Shown piece by piece: positions 9,051 through 19,257 of a stretch of 64,000 nucleotides of DNA. The notes under the pieces were generated by a model. That model did no database searches. It had not been told where the DNA came from and saw nothing but the letters and a program-made list of their open reading frames with translations. Each line of letters starts with the position of its first letter. Positions within the stretch are counted from its first letter, which is position 1. A program made the position numbers and the translations under genes. Source of the DNA: Catonia carolina (taxonomy: Eukaryota > Arthropoda > Insecta > Hemiptera > Achilidae); NCBI GenBank assembly GCA_035578175.1, contig JAQMRL010000006.1, forward strand, positions 23,719,506 to 23,783,505. The letters run 5' to 3'.

Positions 9051-11915
9051 ATGATTGTACAGGTGTCTGACAATACAGATGTATCATTGAATAGGCCTGA
9101 TATTATAATTCCTGTTAAAGTTAATAATTTTGGAAATGGTATAGTTAGCTCAGTGATTCCAGAACCGAATTTTTTCTGTGAATTACCTTTTCATGTTAAT
9201 ATAATGAATTCAAGTTATCCATGTGATGTATGCCCAGAAGTAAGTGTATTAGTTAACAAAATAAAGTTTGATGTTCTATTAGACAGTGGAGCACAATTAT
9301 CTTGTGTTAGTTTAAATATGTATAATCAAATAAATAATGGAAAGTTTAAGAAACAGATAAGTGTATTACCAATAAATAATATACAATTAAAAATTGCTAA
9401 CAATAAAACAATTACAAAGATTAACAAACAAATTTTGTTACCTTTTAACCTGAGTAACTTAGATTTTATTGAAAATTTTATAATAGTACCAAATTTAATA
9501 GTACCAATAATATTAGGTTCAGATTTCTTTGTTAAATATAATTGTGTGATAGATTTCCAAGATAAATCAATAAAACTACATGTAAATGACCAATATGAAT
9601 CTATTAAATTTAATAATTCAGTAGAAAAACAAGGAGTAGAGTTTATGTACGAGGAAAATGAACAGATCAAGTGTAAATATAATAATTGTATCATAACATG
9701 TAAAGCAGAACATGATAATTTGAATAACAACGCGGTTGGGTATAGTAGGTACAATAACACAACTATTATTCATGATAGGCCAAATTTAAAGAATAAAAAT
9801 GAAATAAAAACTGATGAAATAGTTACAAAAGTTTGTAATATCAGGACAGTCAATGATGGATCTGATATCGTCAAAATAATACATAATAAGGTTAATATTA
9901 TTAATAATTTAAGTGTCACTGAGAAAAATGAATTAGTAAAATTATTTATGGATAATAGAGAAATTTTTAGTCAGTACCCAGGTCGATGCAATAAGTATGT
10001 GTACAAATTATATTTAAAAGATAAAAATGCTGTAGTAAAAAGAAATTATCCAGTACCTGAAAGCTATATGAAAGCTGTGGATAATGAAATAAAATCTATG
10101 TTAGAGTTAGGAATAATTGTTGAGTGTCAATCTGAATTTATAAATCCATTAGTAGTAGTTAAGAAAAAAGATGGGTCAATTAGGTTATGTATAGATGGCA
10201 GACCACTTAATGAAAAGTTGGTATCTGATAATTTATCTATGGAATCAATGGAACAACTATTACAAAGATGTACAGGTTGTAATTTATTATCAAATTTAGA
10301 TTTAAAATCAGCATTTTGGCAGGTACCATTACATAAAGATAGCCAACAATTTACCAGTTTTATACATAGAACTAAACAGTATTGTTATACAGTAGTTCCT
10401 TTTGGTTTAAAAGTAAGTTTAGCAGCCTTGATTAGATGTCTTAATGTAGTTTTTACTGAAGATTTAAATAATAACATGTTAATATTTGTAGATGATATCC
10501 TGTGTTTGTCAAATAATTTCAATCAGCACATTTTGTATTTAAATAAAATATTTCATAGGCTTAAAACTTGTGGTCTAACTATTAACTTAGAAAAATCAAA
10601 TTTTGTAGCTAGTGAAGTGAATTTTTTGGGTTTTAAATTAAACAAAGATGGTATTGTAACTAATAATGATAAAACTAAAGCAATATTAGATTTTCCTACA
10701 CCTAAGAATACTAAAAACTTAAAATCATTTATTGGAATGACTAATTTTTATAACCGTTTCATAAAGCAATATGCTAATCTAGTACAGCCTTTGTTACATT
10801 TGACAAGTAAGAAAATTAAATGGTATTGGAATGATGAATGTGAGAAACAGTTTAAATTAATTAAAAGTAAGTTTGTAGATACCATGATGCTTAATCATGC
10901 AATGAATGATAGAGATTTTTATTTAAACACAGACTGTAGTTCAATTGGAATAGGTGGAGTGTTGTATCAGTTAGATGATAATAAAGAACACAGAGTAATA
11001 GCATTTTTGAGTAGGATTCTTAAAGAATCAGAAAAACATTATACTGTTTATGAACAGGAATGTTTAGCTTTAGTTTGGTGTTTAGAGAAGGTTAGATGTT
11101 ATGTGATAGGTTATAAAGTAAATGTTTTTGTAGATAATTTTGCTTTAACACATTTAAACACATGTAAATTTTTAAATTCAAGATTAACTAAATGGATACT
11201 TAAATTACAAAATTATGATTTGAATATACAACATTGTAAAGGAATAGACAATAAGATAGCTGATATTCTAAGCAGAAATTTTCAAAGCAAACAGGTAGAA
11301 AAGATACAAACATTTAGGTTAGCTTCATTTAAATTTATTGTAGACAAAAAGTTAATTAATATGTTTAAAAATATTGGTAAATTACAAACAGAAGATCCTA
11401 AATTAAAAGAAATTATCGATAAACTCACTAATAAATCAGAAAACAGTAATATTATTCAAAATTTAAAATCTGTTTATTATATTCATGATAATGTTTTATA
11501 TAAGTTAGTTCATAATGATTATAAAATAATGATACCTAATTCAATGTACAAGATTTTAATTTGGCAAACACACTTAAGATATTCACATTTAGGTAGTAGA
11601 AAATTATTTAAAATGTTATTTGAAAGTTTTATTTTTAAGGGAATGCACAAGATTATTAAAAGCTTAATTAGAACTTGTGAAGTATGTCAAAAATGCAAGT
11701 ATGATAATTTTATAAATCTAGCACCATTAGGCCATATAACTGTAGATAAATGCAATGAGTTAATCAGTATAGATTTTATTGGTCCGATACCTAGGTCTAA
11801 AGGTAATTTTACCTACATACTAGTTATTGTAGATTGTTTTAGTAAATTAGTAACTGTTTATCCGTTAAGAAAAGCTAATACCTTAAGTACTATTAGGAAA
11901 TTGGGTATATATTAA
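9051..11915 (+). CDS. pol: Pol polyprotein (protease-RT-RNase H-integrase N part), unit 1
   Basis: Expected as a Gag-Pol frameshift product; residue 1 is taken as the ATG at 9051. The aspartic protease has the DSGA motif at residues 78-81 and the IILG flap partner at 153-156. Reverse transcriptase shows the first Asp block NLDLKSAFWQ (D417), the PFGLKVSLAAL block and FVDD at 479-482. RNase H has D628, E670 and D695. Integrase has an HHCC-type zinc finger (…HLRYSHLG…CEVCQKC…) and its first catalytic Asp, D908. A TAA at 11913-11915 interrupts integrase between the first and second catalytic Asp; the frame continues at 11916. All catalytic residues I checked are present, so this stop is the only obvious lesion. 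The unit 2 copy carries the same stop. Confidence 0.9.
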   Translation: MIVQVSDNTDVSLNRPDIIIPVKVNNFGNGIVSSVIPEPNFFCELPFHVNIMNSSYPCDVCPEVSVLVNKIKFDVLLDSGAQLSCVSLNMYNQINNGKFKKQISVLPINNIQLKIANNKTITKINKQILLPFNLSNLDFIENFIIVPNLIVPIILGSDFFVKYNCVIDFQDKSIKLHVNDQYESIKFNNSVEKQGVEFMYEENEQIKCKYNNCIITCKAEHDNLNNNAVGYSRYNNTTIIHDRPNLKNKNEIKTDEIVTKVCNIRTVNDGSDIVKIIHNKVNIINNLSVTEKNELVKLFMDNREIFSQYPGRCNKYVYKLYLKDKNAVVKRNYPVPESYMKAVDNEIKSMLELGIIVECQSEFINPLVVVKKKDGSIRLCIDGRPLNEKLVSDNLSMESMEQLLQRCTGCNLLSNLDLKSAFWQVPLHKDSQQFTSFIHRTKQYCYTVVPFGLKVSLAALIRCLNVVFTEDLNNNMLIFVDDILCLSNNFNQHILYLNKIFHRLKTCGLTINLEKSNFVASEVNFLGFKLNKDGIVTNNDKTKAILDFPTPKNTKNLKSFIGMTNFYNRFIKQYANLVQPLLHLTSKKIKWYWNDECEKQFKLIKSKFVDTMMLNHAMNDRDFYLNTDCSSIGIGGVLYQLDDNKEHRVIAFLSRILKESEKHYTVYEQECLALVWCLEKVRCYVIGYKVNVFVDNFALTHLNTCKFLNSRLTKWILKLQNYDLNIQHCKGIDNKIADILSRNFQSKQVEKIQTFRLASFKFIVDKKLINMFKNIGKLQTEDPKLKEIIDKLTNKSENSNIIQNLKSVYYIHDNVLYKLVHNDYKIMIPNSMYKILIWQTHLRYSHLGSRKLFKMLFESFIFKGMHKIIKSLIRTCEVCQKCKYDNFINLAPLGHITVDKCNELISIDFIGPIPRSKGNFTYILVIVDCFSKLVTVYPLRKANTLSTIRKLGIY

Positions 11916-11942
11916 GAAAAACATGGTAATGTTAACAGAATT

Positions 11943-12644
11943 TTGACAGATCATGGAACACAATTTATTAGTAAGAATTGGAAAGAATTTTTAATTAATC
12001 GTGGTATTAAACATGTGTTTTCTTCAATACGACATCCTAATTCTAACCCAGTTGAACGATACAATAAAAGAATTATAGAATTACTTAGAACTTGTATCTT
12101 TGACAAACACACCCACTGGATTAAATATCTTGATTTTGTTGTAGAAGCAATTAATAACTCAGAAAATGATGTGACTAATTTCACACCATATTATTTACAT
12201 TTTGGTCAGAAAAGTGATAGATTTTGGAACAAGTATATTTCACAAATAACAGATAAATCTGTTCATGAAAACAAAGAATTACAGTATCAAATAAACTTGA
12301 AAATAGCTTCTGAAAAAATAATTAAACGAGCAGAGCAGAATAGGAGATGTTTTGATAAAAAACATACAAAATTTGTGTATTTTGAGATTAATGATCTAGT
12401 GTATTTAAGATTAGATCATAAGTCATCATTGATTGATAAAGTGATCAGTAAATTTTATATTTTAAAGGCAGGACCTTATAGAATTCTGAAAAAATTTGGG
12501 AACAGTACTTATGAAATAGGCGATATCAAATCAAATAAAATAATTGGACATTTTCATGTTAGTAAGCTGACTAAGTATATTAAACCTGAATTTGAGGTAA
12601 ATGAAGACAAGACAATAGGCGATATATGTCAAGATGTGACATAA
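11943..12644 (+). CDS. pol: Integrase C-terminal part of pol after in-frame stop, unit 1
   Basis: Same reading frame as pol, open from 11916 to the TAA at 12642-12644 once the stop at 11913 is passed. It carries the second catalytic Asp in LTDHGTQF (codon 11949) and the catalytic Glu in HPNSNPVERYNKR (codon 12054), 34 residues between them. That is one fewer than the common DD35E spacing, because the family's SNGQVER is SNPVER here. A basic, SH3-like C-terminal domain (…VYLRLDHKSS…GPYRILKKFG…) follows. It is unlikely to be made as a separate protein, having no suitable ATG start before the catalytic core. Confidence 0.85.
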   Translation: MTDHGTQFISKNWKEFLINRGIKHVFSSIRHPNSNPVERYNKRIIELLRTCIFDKHTHWIKYLDFVVEAINNSENDVTNFTPYYLHFGQKSDRFWNKYISQITDKSVHENKELQYQINLKIASEKIIKRAEQNRRCFDKKHTKFVYFEINDLVYLRLDHKSSLIDKVISKFYILKAGPYRILKKFGNSTYEIGDIKSNKIIGHFHVSKLTKYIKPEFEVNEDKTIGDICQDVT

Positions 12645-13143
12645 CCTAATTTTATATGTTTATTTACAAAGTGATTATTTTTGTTTCTTAGGTAGTATTA
12701 AGTATTTATATGTTATGTTTGTTCATTTAAATGTTTATATTTATAATTAAATTAAAAATTCCAAGGAGGAATGGTAATATAAAGTATTTATTTTTGTTAT
12801 TTTAAGTATCAGCTGATTAAGAAAACAATCAGTGTGTTACAGTTTATTTTTTTAGTATTTGTATATCTATAGGTACTTTATCAATTATTTTTATTAAACC
12901 AAAACCAATAGACACTAATAGATCTTCACATAACCACACTTAAATAAAATTTCATGTTCACAATTTATAGTTTTCGTAAGTAATCTTAAGAGTTAGTTTA
13001 TAAACAATAAATGATACTCAATAAACAAAATTGTAGATATTAAGTACGTAATTTGAATTCAATGTATATTTTTTATGGTTTATTAATTTAAAATTAAAAA
13101 AAAAATTTTTTATTTAAAAATAAAACTAATTTTTTTTTAATAT
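12645..13143 (+). other. 3' non-coding region of retroelement unit 1
   Basis: About 500 bp between the pol stop and the polypurine tract. Very AT-rich, with no env-like ORF, signal peptide or transmembrane gene. A purine-rich stretch CCAAGGAGGAATGG near 12761 could act as an internal second plus-strand primer. A 10A/6T run near 13100 is 9A/7T in unit 2, the only internal difference I noticed. Confidence 0.6.
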
Positions 13144-13157
13144 AGTGGGGGAATAAA
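13144..13157 (+). promoter_or_regulatory. Polypurine tract, unit 1
   Basis: AGTGGGGGAATAAA directly abuts the TG of LTR 2, the expected place for the plus-strand primer. Confidence 0.75.
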
Positions 13158-14298
13158 TGTAGCATGACATTGACCTATATTTGGATTATTGGTCACGGTC
13201 GCACAGATCAGTTTAACCACTACATTTTTAATAACAAATAAAACTATTATCAAGATATTTTTTTTTTTTTTTTTTTTTTTTTATATCAAGATATACTTGG
13301 TATATATTTATAATGTTTCTTTTAATAATATGAATAAATTTTGTAAATTAATAATACTGGCATAATCTAAATTATATTCTATGTTTAATTATTCATACCA
13401 GTTAATCATCGATATTGATAAAATTTATATGATTATATTTAAACAACAGCGAGATTCAAATCAAGATTGCGTGAGTCAAAAGTGTAACTAAATTGTGTAT
13501 TGTTAAAATAATTAAAGAATCAAAAAACGGAGATGAACAATTAAATAAGTGATGTGAATGATTATAATAAAATAAATAACGTCGTTTAAAACAATAATTT
13601 GAATTTTTACGAACAATAAAAATTTATTAATCAAATTTTAAAATCTAAAGTGATGAAAGTAAGATCCGGCCAAAGCGTCGGTGCGGGACGAGACGATCGA
13701 TGAGATGACCACACTGTAACGAGCTCCGATTAAAAATTAAAAATATTAAGTAAAATTTCAAGGAAGACTAATATATTATATTCTAATGAACAGAGTAACA
13801 AGTAAGAAATCATAATCATTATTTATTTAACACGAACATTCAAAATTTATTTAAAGAAGTCAATGTAAAATTTCAAGAATTCAAATACTATTAGGACGCC
13901 ATATTCATAAACTCAACAATACAATTATTTCAGCAAACTTCGTAAATTAAACAACCGGTATGATCGATAAACAATATTCATAAATCATCTATAAAGTTTT
14001 AATAATTAATCAATAAAAGACCAGTATTCAATTTAATTAAAATTTAAAGATCTATTTGTAATTTTTGTTTAGGTTAAGATTTTCATTGTTGCAGTAAAAT
14101 AAAATTTTTATACTCAAATAATAATAAATTAAAATCCCTGAGATATTATATTAAATAAAATAGTAGAGTCAATTTATTGCTAAATTCAATATTCATAGAA
14201 TCATTTATCAAGTAAAAATTAAAAGCATTTAAAACTAAAAATATATTTGTGTTAATTTATTTCTAACCAAATTTATCGTAGCTGTAGTGAACGCTACA
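13158..14298 (+). repeat. LTR 2 (shared middle LTR, 1141 bp, hybrid)
   Basis: TGTAGC…GCTACA. The left part carries the LTR 3 states (A at 13238; a T25 insertion at 13258-13282 followed by a repeat of TATCAAGATA). The right part carries the LTR 1 states (C at 13900, the longer CAAATAATAATAA tract, and the later C and A). The switch lies between ~13283 and 13900. It serves as 3' LTR of unit 1 and 5' LTR of unit 2. Confidence 0.92.
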
Positions 14299-14305
14299 TA
14301 AATTT

Positions 14306-14323
14306 TGGCTCCCAACTTAGTGG
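14306..14323 (+). promoter_or_regulatory. Putative primer-binding site, unit 2
   Basis: Same 18-nt motif and 7-nt spacing after the LTR as in unit 1. Confidence 0.55.
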
Positions 14324-14491
14324 CAATTAATTAATTAAAAAATAGTAGAAACATTAAATTTTTCGCCGCAACGTTTAGGCATTTTGTATTTTTAAAATCG
14401 TGTTTTACTTTCTAAATTAATTAAAATAAAATTAAAAGAATCTTAAAATTATTTTTATTTATTATTGTTTGAGTTTTGTTTATTGAGTACC

Positions 14492-16357
14492 ATGGCTAGT
14501 ATAGAGTTAAGGTCAGGCAGGCAATTAGGCCAAGATAATGATAGCGATAATGGAGAGAACAGTGATAATGAAAATAGGCAAAGTACGTTAGAGGATAAAT
14601 TTGACCAAATGATGAATATGATGATAAAGATGAATGAAAGGATGGATAAACAAAATGAAAAAATGGAAAAACAAATATCAGGTTTAGAAATAGGTTTAAA
14701 TGAAAAAATGGTAAAACAAAATGAAAATATGTCAAACTTAAAAGTAGAGATATCAGATTTAAAAACAGATTTGAATGAAAAGATGGATAGACAAATGTCT
14801 GATTTAAAAGTAGAAATAAATAATCAAAATGTAGAATTAGTTAATAAAATGTCAAATTTAGAAATTGGTTTAAATGAGAAAATAGAAAAACAAAGCTCAG
14901 ATTTCAAATTAGAAATGTTAGATATGAAATCAGAAATAGGAGAAAGATTCGTTGAATTAAAGGCAGATGCAAATAAAAAGTATTTAGAACAAAGTATAGT
15001 TAATAAGGAACTTACAAGTAAAATAAAATCAGTAGATAGTAAGATAAATACAGTACAGAGTGAAGTAAATAGTAAGTTAGATCAGGTTAAGTCAGATATA
15101 GAAAACAAAGTAGGTAGTGTTAGAAATATAGTGAAGGATGAGATTAAGAATAAACTAGGCAATGTTAGGAGTGAAATAAAACAAAATATGGCCGCAGTAA
15201 ACAGTGAATTAGAAGAACTAAGGAAAGATAAGTCAGTAGGTATTGATAATAGTGAGTTATGTGAAACGATAGAAAATATAAATGAGAAATTAAGAGAATT
15301 ACAGAAAAATATAGAAGAAAAACCGTTGAATGCAGTAGATCAGAGTATGAGTTCACAATATGGAATGTACAACTATAGTAATCAAATGTTTAATAGCTTA
15401 AAGAATCAAGAAATTCCAAAGTTCACTGGTAATAGTAGGAATCCTTTATTCGAGTTCGAAAAAATAAAAGATTATTTATGTTTATATGGAGAAATGTTTT
15501 ATAGGTTAGGTCCATGGAAAATTGTTAGAAGTCTTTTGGCAATGTCATTTGTTCAGAGTGCAGGTATTTGGTTGCAGACAATATCACAAGAAGTGAATAG
15601 TTGGGAAGAGTTTGAGGTTCAATTCATGCAAGTATATTGGAATGAAAATGTAAAAAGAAGGGTGAGATTAGATTTAGAAATAGGTAGGTACAGAACTGGA
15701 GGTAAACTTAGCTTAGTGGGATACTTTCAAAATAAATATAATATTGCAAAGTTTACACTGACAAGTATGAGTGAGGCTGAAAGAATAATAACTCTATCGA
15801 AACACTTCAATGAAAAAATACAAGCTGCTGTATTAGTTCAGAAAGTAGACTCATATAGTAAAATGTTACTAATTTTACAAAACTTTGATGAAATGGAGAA
15901 TAAAAATAATAATGCAGAACAAAATAGAAACACATACAAACCGAACACTGAAAGAATAAATCAGAATGATAGTAGTAACAGATGGGATAGTAATTACAGA
16001 AATAGGCAAGTTAGTAATTTTAATAATAATAATAATAATCAGAATAACAGAGGCAGTCAACAACCTAGATATAATAATAATAATTACAGATTCAATCCAT
16101 ATAATAACAGTAATAGAAATGTACAATATAATAATAGTAGGCCAAATAATAATTATAATAGAAACCATAATACTCAGAATAAAAGTGAATATAAGGTTAC
16201 TAGTATTAAGAGCAGGTTAGATAGTTATAGACAAGGTGACAATAGGAATACTAGGGATAGGCCTAATTATCCAATTGAAGCTAACGTTAATGTTATACAA
16301 AAATGTGATGAGAGTGATAATGAACAAACTAGAACAGAGAATACAAAAAACATGTAA
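14492..16357 (+). CDS. gag: Gag-like structural protein, unit 2
   Basis: Second copy of the 621-aa Gag, with a predicted amino-acid sequence identical to the 7177-9042 copy: coiled-coil N part, retrotransposon gag domain, Asn-rich tail, no zinc knuckle. The start is again the ATG in TACCATGGC. Complete identity over more than 600 codons means the duplication is very recent, or has been homogenised, or is an assembly duplication. Confidence 0.9.
   Translation: MASIELRSGRQLGQDNDSDNGENSDNENRQSTLEDKFDQMMNMMIKMNERMDKQNEKMEKQISGLEIGLNEKMVKQNENMSNLKVEISDLKTDLNEKMDRQMSDLKVEINNQNVELVNKMSNLEIGLNEKIEKQSSDFKLEMLDMKSEIGERFVELKADANKKYLEQSIVNKELTSKIKSVDSKINTVQSEVNSKLDQVKSDIENKVGSVRNIVKDEIKNKLGNVRSEIKQNMAAVNSELEELRKDKSVGIDNSELCETIENINEKLRELQKNIEEKPLNAVDQSMSSQYGMYNYSNQMFNSLKNQEIPKFTGNSRNPLFEFEKIKDYLCLYGEMFYRLGPWKIVRSLLAMSFVQSAGIWLQTISQEVNSWEEFEVQFMQVYWNENVKRRVRLDLEIGRYRTGGKLSLVGYFQNKYNIAKFTLTSMSEAERIITLSKHFNEKIQAAVLVQKVDSYSKMLLILQNFDEMENKNNNAEQNRNTYKPNTERINQNDSSNRWDSNYRNRQVSNFNNNNNNQNNRGSQQPRYNNNNYRFNPYNNSNRNVQYNNSRPNNNYNRNHNTQNKSEYKVTSIKSRLDSYRQGDNRNTRDRPNYPIEANVNVIQKCDESDNEQTRTENTKNM
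16345..16351 (+). promoter_or_regulatory. -1 ribosomal frameshift site A_AAA_AAC, unit 2
   Basis: Same heptamer and frame relationship as at 9030-9036, one codon before the gag stop. Confidence 0.8.
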
Positions 16358-16365
16358 AGCCTGAA

Positions 16366-19230
16366 ATGATTGTACAGGTGTCTGACAATACAGATGTATC
16401 ATTGAATAGGCCTGATATTATAATTCCTGTTAAAGTTAATAATTTTGGAAATGGTATAGTTAGCTCAGTGATTCCAGAACCGAATTTTTTCTGTGAATTA
16501 CCTTTTCATGTTAATATAATGAATTCAAGTTATCCATGTGATGTATGCCCAGAAGTAAGTGTATTAGTTAACAAAATAAAGTTTGATGTTCTATTAGACA
16601 GTGGAGCACAATTATCTTGTGTTAGTTTAAATATGTATAATCAAATAAATAATGGAAAGTTTAAGAAACAGATAAGTGTATTACCAATAAATAATATACA
16701 ATTAAAAATTGCTAACAATAAAACAATTACAAAGATTAACAAACAAATTTTGTTACCTTTTAACCTGAGTAACTTAGATTTTATTGAAAATTTTATAATA
16801 GTACCAAATTTAATAGTACCAATAATATTAGGTTCAGATTTCTTTGTTAAATATAATTGTGTGATAGATTTCCAAGATAAATCAATAAAACTACATGTAA
16901 ATGACCAATATGAATCTATTAAATTTAATAATTCAGTAGAAAAACAAGGAGTAGAGTTTATGTACGAGGAAAATGAACAGATCAAGTGTAAATATAATAA
17001 TTGTATCATAACATGTAAAGCAGAACATGATAATTTGAATAACAACGCGGTTGGGTATAGTAGGTACAATAACACAACTATTATTCATGATAGGCCAAAT
17101 TTAAAGAATAAAAATGAAATAAAAACTGATGAAATAGTTACAAAAGTTTGTAATATCAGGACAGTCAATGATGGATCTGATATCGTCAAAATAATACATA
17201 ATAAGGTTAATATTATTAATAATTTAAGTGTCACTGAGAAAAATGAATTAGTAAAATTATTTATGGATAATAGAGAAATTTTTAGTCAGTACCCAGGTCG
17301 ATGCAATAAGTATGTGTACAAATTATATTTAAAAGATAAAAATGCTGTAGTAAAAAGAAATTATCCAGTACCTGAAAGCTATATGAAAGCTGTGGATAAT
17401 GAAATAAAATCTATGTTAGAGTTAGGAATAATTGTTGAGTGTCAATCTGAATTTATAAATCCATTAGTAGTAGTTAAGAAAAAAGATGGGTCAATTAGGT
17501 TATGTATAGATGGCAGACCACTTAATGAAAAGTTGGTATCTGATAATTTATCTATGGAATCAATGGAACAACTATTACAAAGATGTACAGGTTGTAATTT
17601 ATTATCAAATTTAGATTTAAAATCAGCATTTTGGCAGGTACCATTACATAAAGATAGCCAACAATTTACCAGTTTTATACATAGAACTAAACAGTATTGT
17701 TATACAGTAGTTCCTTTTGGTTTAAAAGTAAGTTTAGCAGCCTTGATTAGATGTCTTAATGTAGTTTTTACTGAAGATTTAAATAATAACATGTTAATAT
17801 TTGTAGATGATATCCTGTGTTTGTCAAATAATTTCAATCAGCACATTTTGTATTTAAATAAAATATTTCATAGGCTTAAAACTTGTGGTCTAACTATTAA
17901 CTTAGAAAAATCAAATTTTGTAGCTAGTGAAGTGAATTTTTTGGGTTTTAAATTAAACAAAGATGGTATTGTAACTAATAATGATAAAACTAAAGCAATA
18001 TTAGATTTTCCTACACCTAAGAATACTAAAAACTTAAAATCATTTATTGGAATGACTAATTTTTATAACCGTTTCATAAAGCAATATGCTAATCTAGTAC
18101 AGCCTTTGTTACATTTGACAAGTAAGAAAATTAAATGGTATTGGAATGATGAATGTGAGAAACAGTTTAAATTAATTAAAAGTAAGTTTGTAGATACCAT
18201 GATGCTTAATCATGCAATGAATGATAGAGATTTTTATTTAAACACAGACTGTAGTTCAATTGGAATAGGTGGAGTGTTGTATCAGTTAGATGATAATAAA
18301 GAACACAGAGTAATAGCATTTTTGAGTAGGATTCTTAAAGAATCAGAAAAACATTATACTGTTTATGAACAGGAATGTTTAGCTTTAGTTTGGTGTTTAG
18401 AGAAGGTTAGATGTTATGTGATAGGTTATAAAGTAAATGTTTTTGTAGATAATTTTGCTTTAACACATTTAAACACATGTAAATTTTTAAATTCAAGATT
18501 AACTAAATGGATACTTAAATTACAAAATTATGATTTGAATATACAACATTGTAAAGGAATAGACAATAAGATAGCTGATATTCTAAGCAGAAATTTTCAA
18601 AGCAAACAGGTAGAAAAGATACAAACATTTAGGTTAGCTTCATTTAAATTTATTGTAGACAAAAAGTTAATTAATATGTTTAAAAATATTGGTAAATTAC
18701 AAACAGAAGATCCTAAATTAAAAGAAATTATCGATAAACTCACTAATAAATCAGAAAACAGTAATATTATTCAAAATTTAAAATCTGTTTATTATATTCA
18801 TGATAATGTTTTATATAAGTTAGTTCATAATGATTATAAAATAATGATACCTAATTCAATGTACAAGATTTTAATTTGGCAAACACACTTAAGATATTCA
18901 CATTTAGGTAGTAGAAAATTATTTAAAATGTTATTTGAAAGTTTTATTTTTAAGGGAATGCACAAGATTATTAAAAGCTTAATTAGAACTTGTGAAGTAT
19001 GTCAAAAATGCAAGTATGATAATTTTATAAATCTAGCACCATTAGGCCATATAACTGTAGATAAATGCAATGAGTTAATCAGTATAGATTTTATTGGTCC
19101 GATACCTAGGTCTAAAGGTAATTTTACCTACATACTAGTTATTGTAGATTGTTTTAGTAAATTAGTAACTGTTTATCCGTTAAGAAAAGCTAATACCTTA
19201 AGTACTATTAGGAAATTGGGTATATATTAA
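16366..19230 (+). CDS. pol: Pol polyprotein (protease-RT-RNase H-integrase N part), unit 2
   Basis: Identical in predicted sequence to the unit 1 pol. Protease DSGA, RT FVDD, the RNase H D-E-D residues, the integrase HHCC finger and first catalytic Asp are all present. The same TAA (19228-19230) breaks integrase between the first two catalytic Asp residues. Sharing this mutation means it existed before the duplication. Confidence 0.9.
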   Translation: MIVQVSDNTDVSLNRPDIIIPVKVNNFGNGIVSSVIPEPNFFCELPFHVNIMNSSYPCDVCPEVSVLVNKIKFDVLLDSGAQLSCVSLNMYNQINNGKFKKQISVLPINNIQLKIANNKTITKINKQILLPFNLSNLDFIENFIIVPNLIVPIILGSDFFVKYNCVIDFQDKSIKLHVNDQYESIKFNNSVEKQGVEFMYEENEQIKCKYNNCIITCKAEHDNLNNNAVGYSRYNNTTIIHDRPNLKNKNEIKTDEIVTKVCNIRTVNDGSDIVKIIHNKVNIINNLSVTEKNELVKLFMDNREIFSQYPGRCNKYVYKLYLKDKNAVVKRNYPVPESYMKAVDNEIKSMLELGIIVECQSEFINPLVVVKKKDGSIRLCIDGRPLNEKLVSDNLSMESMEQLLQRCTGCNLLSNLDLKSAFWQVPLHKDSQQFTSFIHRTKQYCYTVVPFGLKVSLAALIRCLNVVFTEDLNNNMLIFVDDILCLSNNFNQHILYLNKIFHRLKTCGLTINLEKSNFVASEVNFLGFKLNKDGIVTNNDKTKAILDFPTPKNTKNLKSFIGMTNFYNRFIKQYANLVQPLLHLTSKKIKWYWNDECEKQFKLIKSKFVDTMMLNHAMNDRDFYLNTDCSSIGIGGVLYQLDDNKEHRVIAFLSRILKESEKHYTVYEQECLALVWCLEKVRCYVIGYKVNVFVDNFALTHLNTCKFLNSRLTKWILKLQNYDLNIQHCKGIDNKIADILSRNFQSKQVEKIQTFRLASFKFIVDKKLINMFKNIGKLQTEDPKLKEIIDKLTNKSENSNIIQNLKSVYYIHDNVLYKLVHNDYKIMIPNSMYKILIWQTHLRYSHLGSRKLFKMLFESFIFKGMHKIIKSLIRTCEVCQKCKYDNFINLAPLGHITVDKCNELISIDFIGPIPRSKGNFTYILVIVDCFSKLVTVYPLRKANTLSTIRKLGIY

Positions 19231-19257
19231 GAAAAACATGGTAATGTTAACAGAATT

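Noticed and set aside
9326..9760. 144-codon minus-strand open frame inside pol (and its twin at 16641-17075)
   Set aside because: It is antisense to conserved protease-RT linker coding sequence and follows from the AT-rich codon use there; no recognisable domain.
12645..13143. Possible env gene between pol and the LTR
   Set aside because: Only ~500 bp of AT-rich sequence with stops in all frames; no signal peptide or membrane-protein coding.
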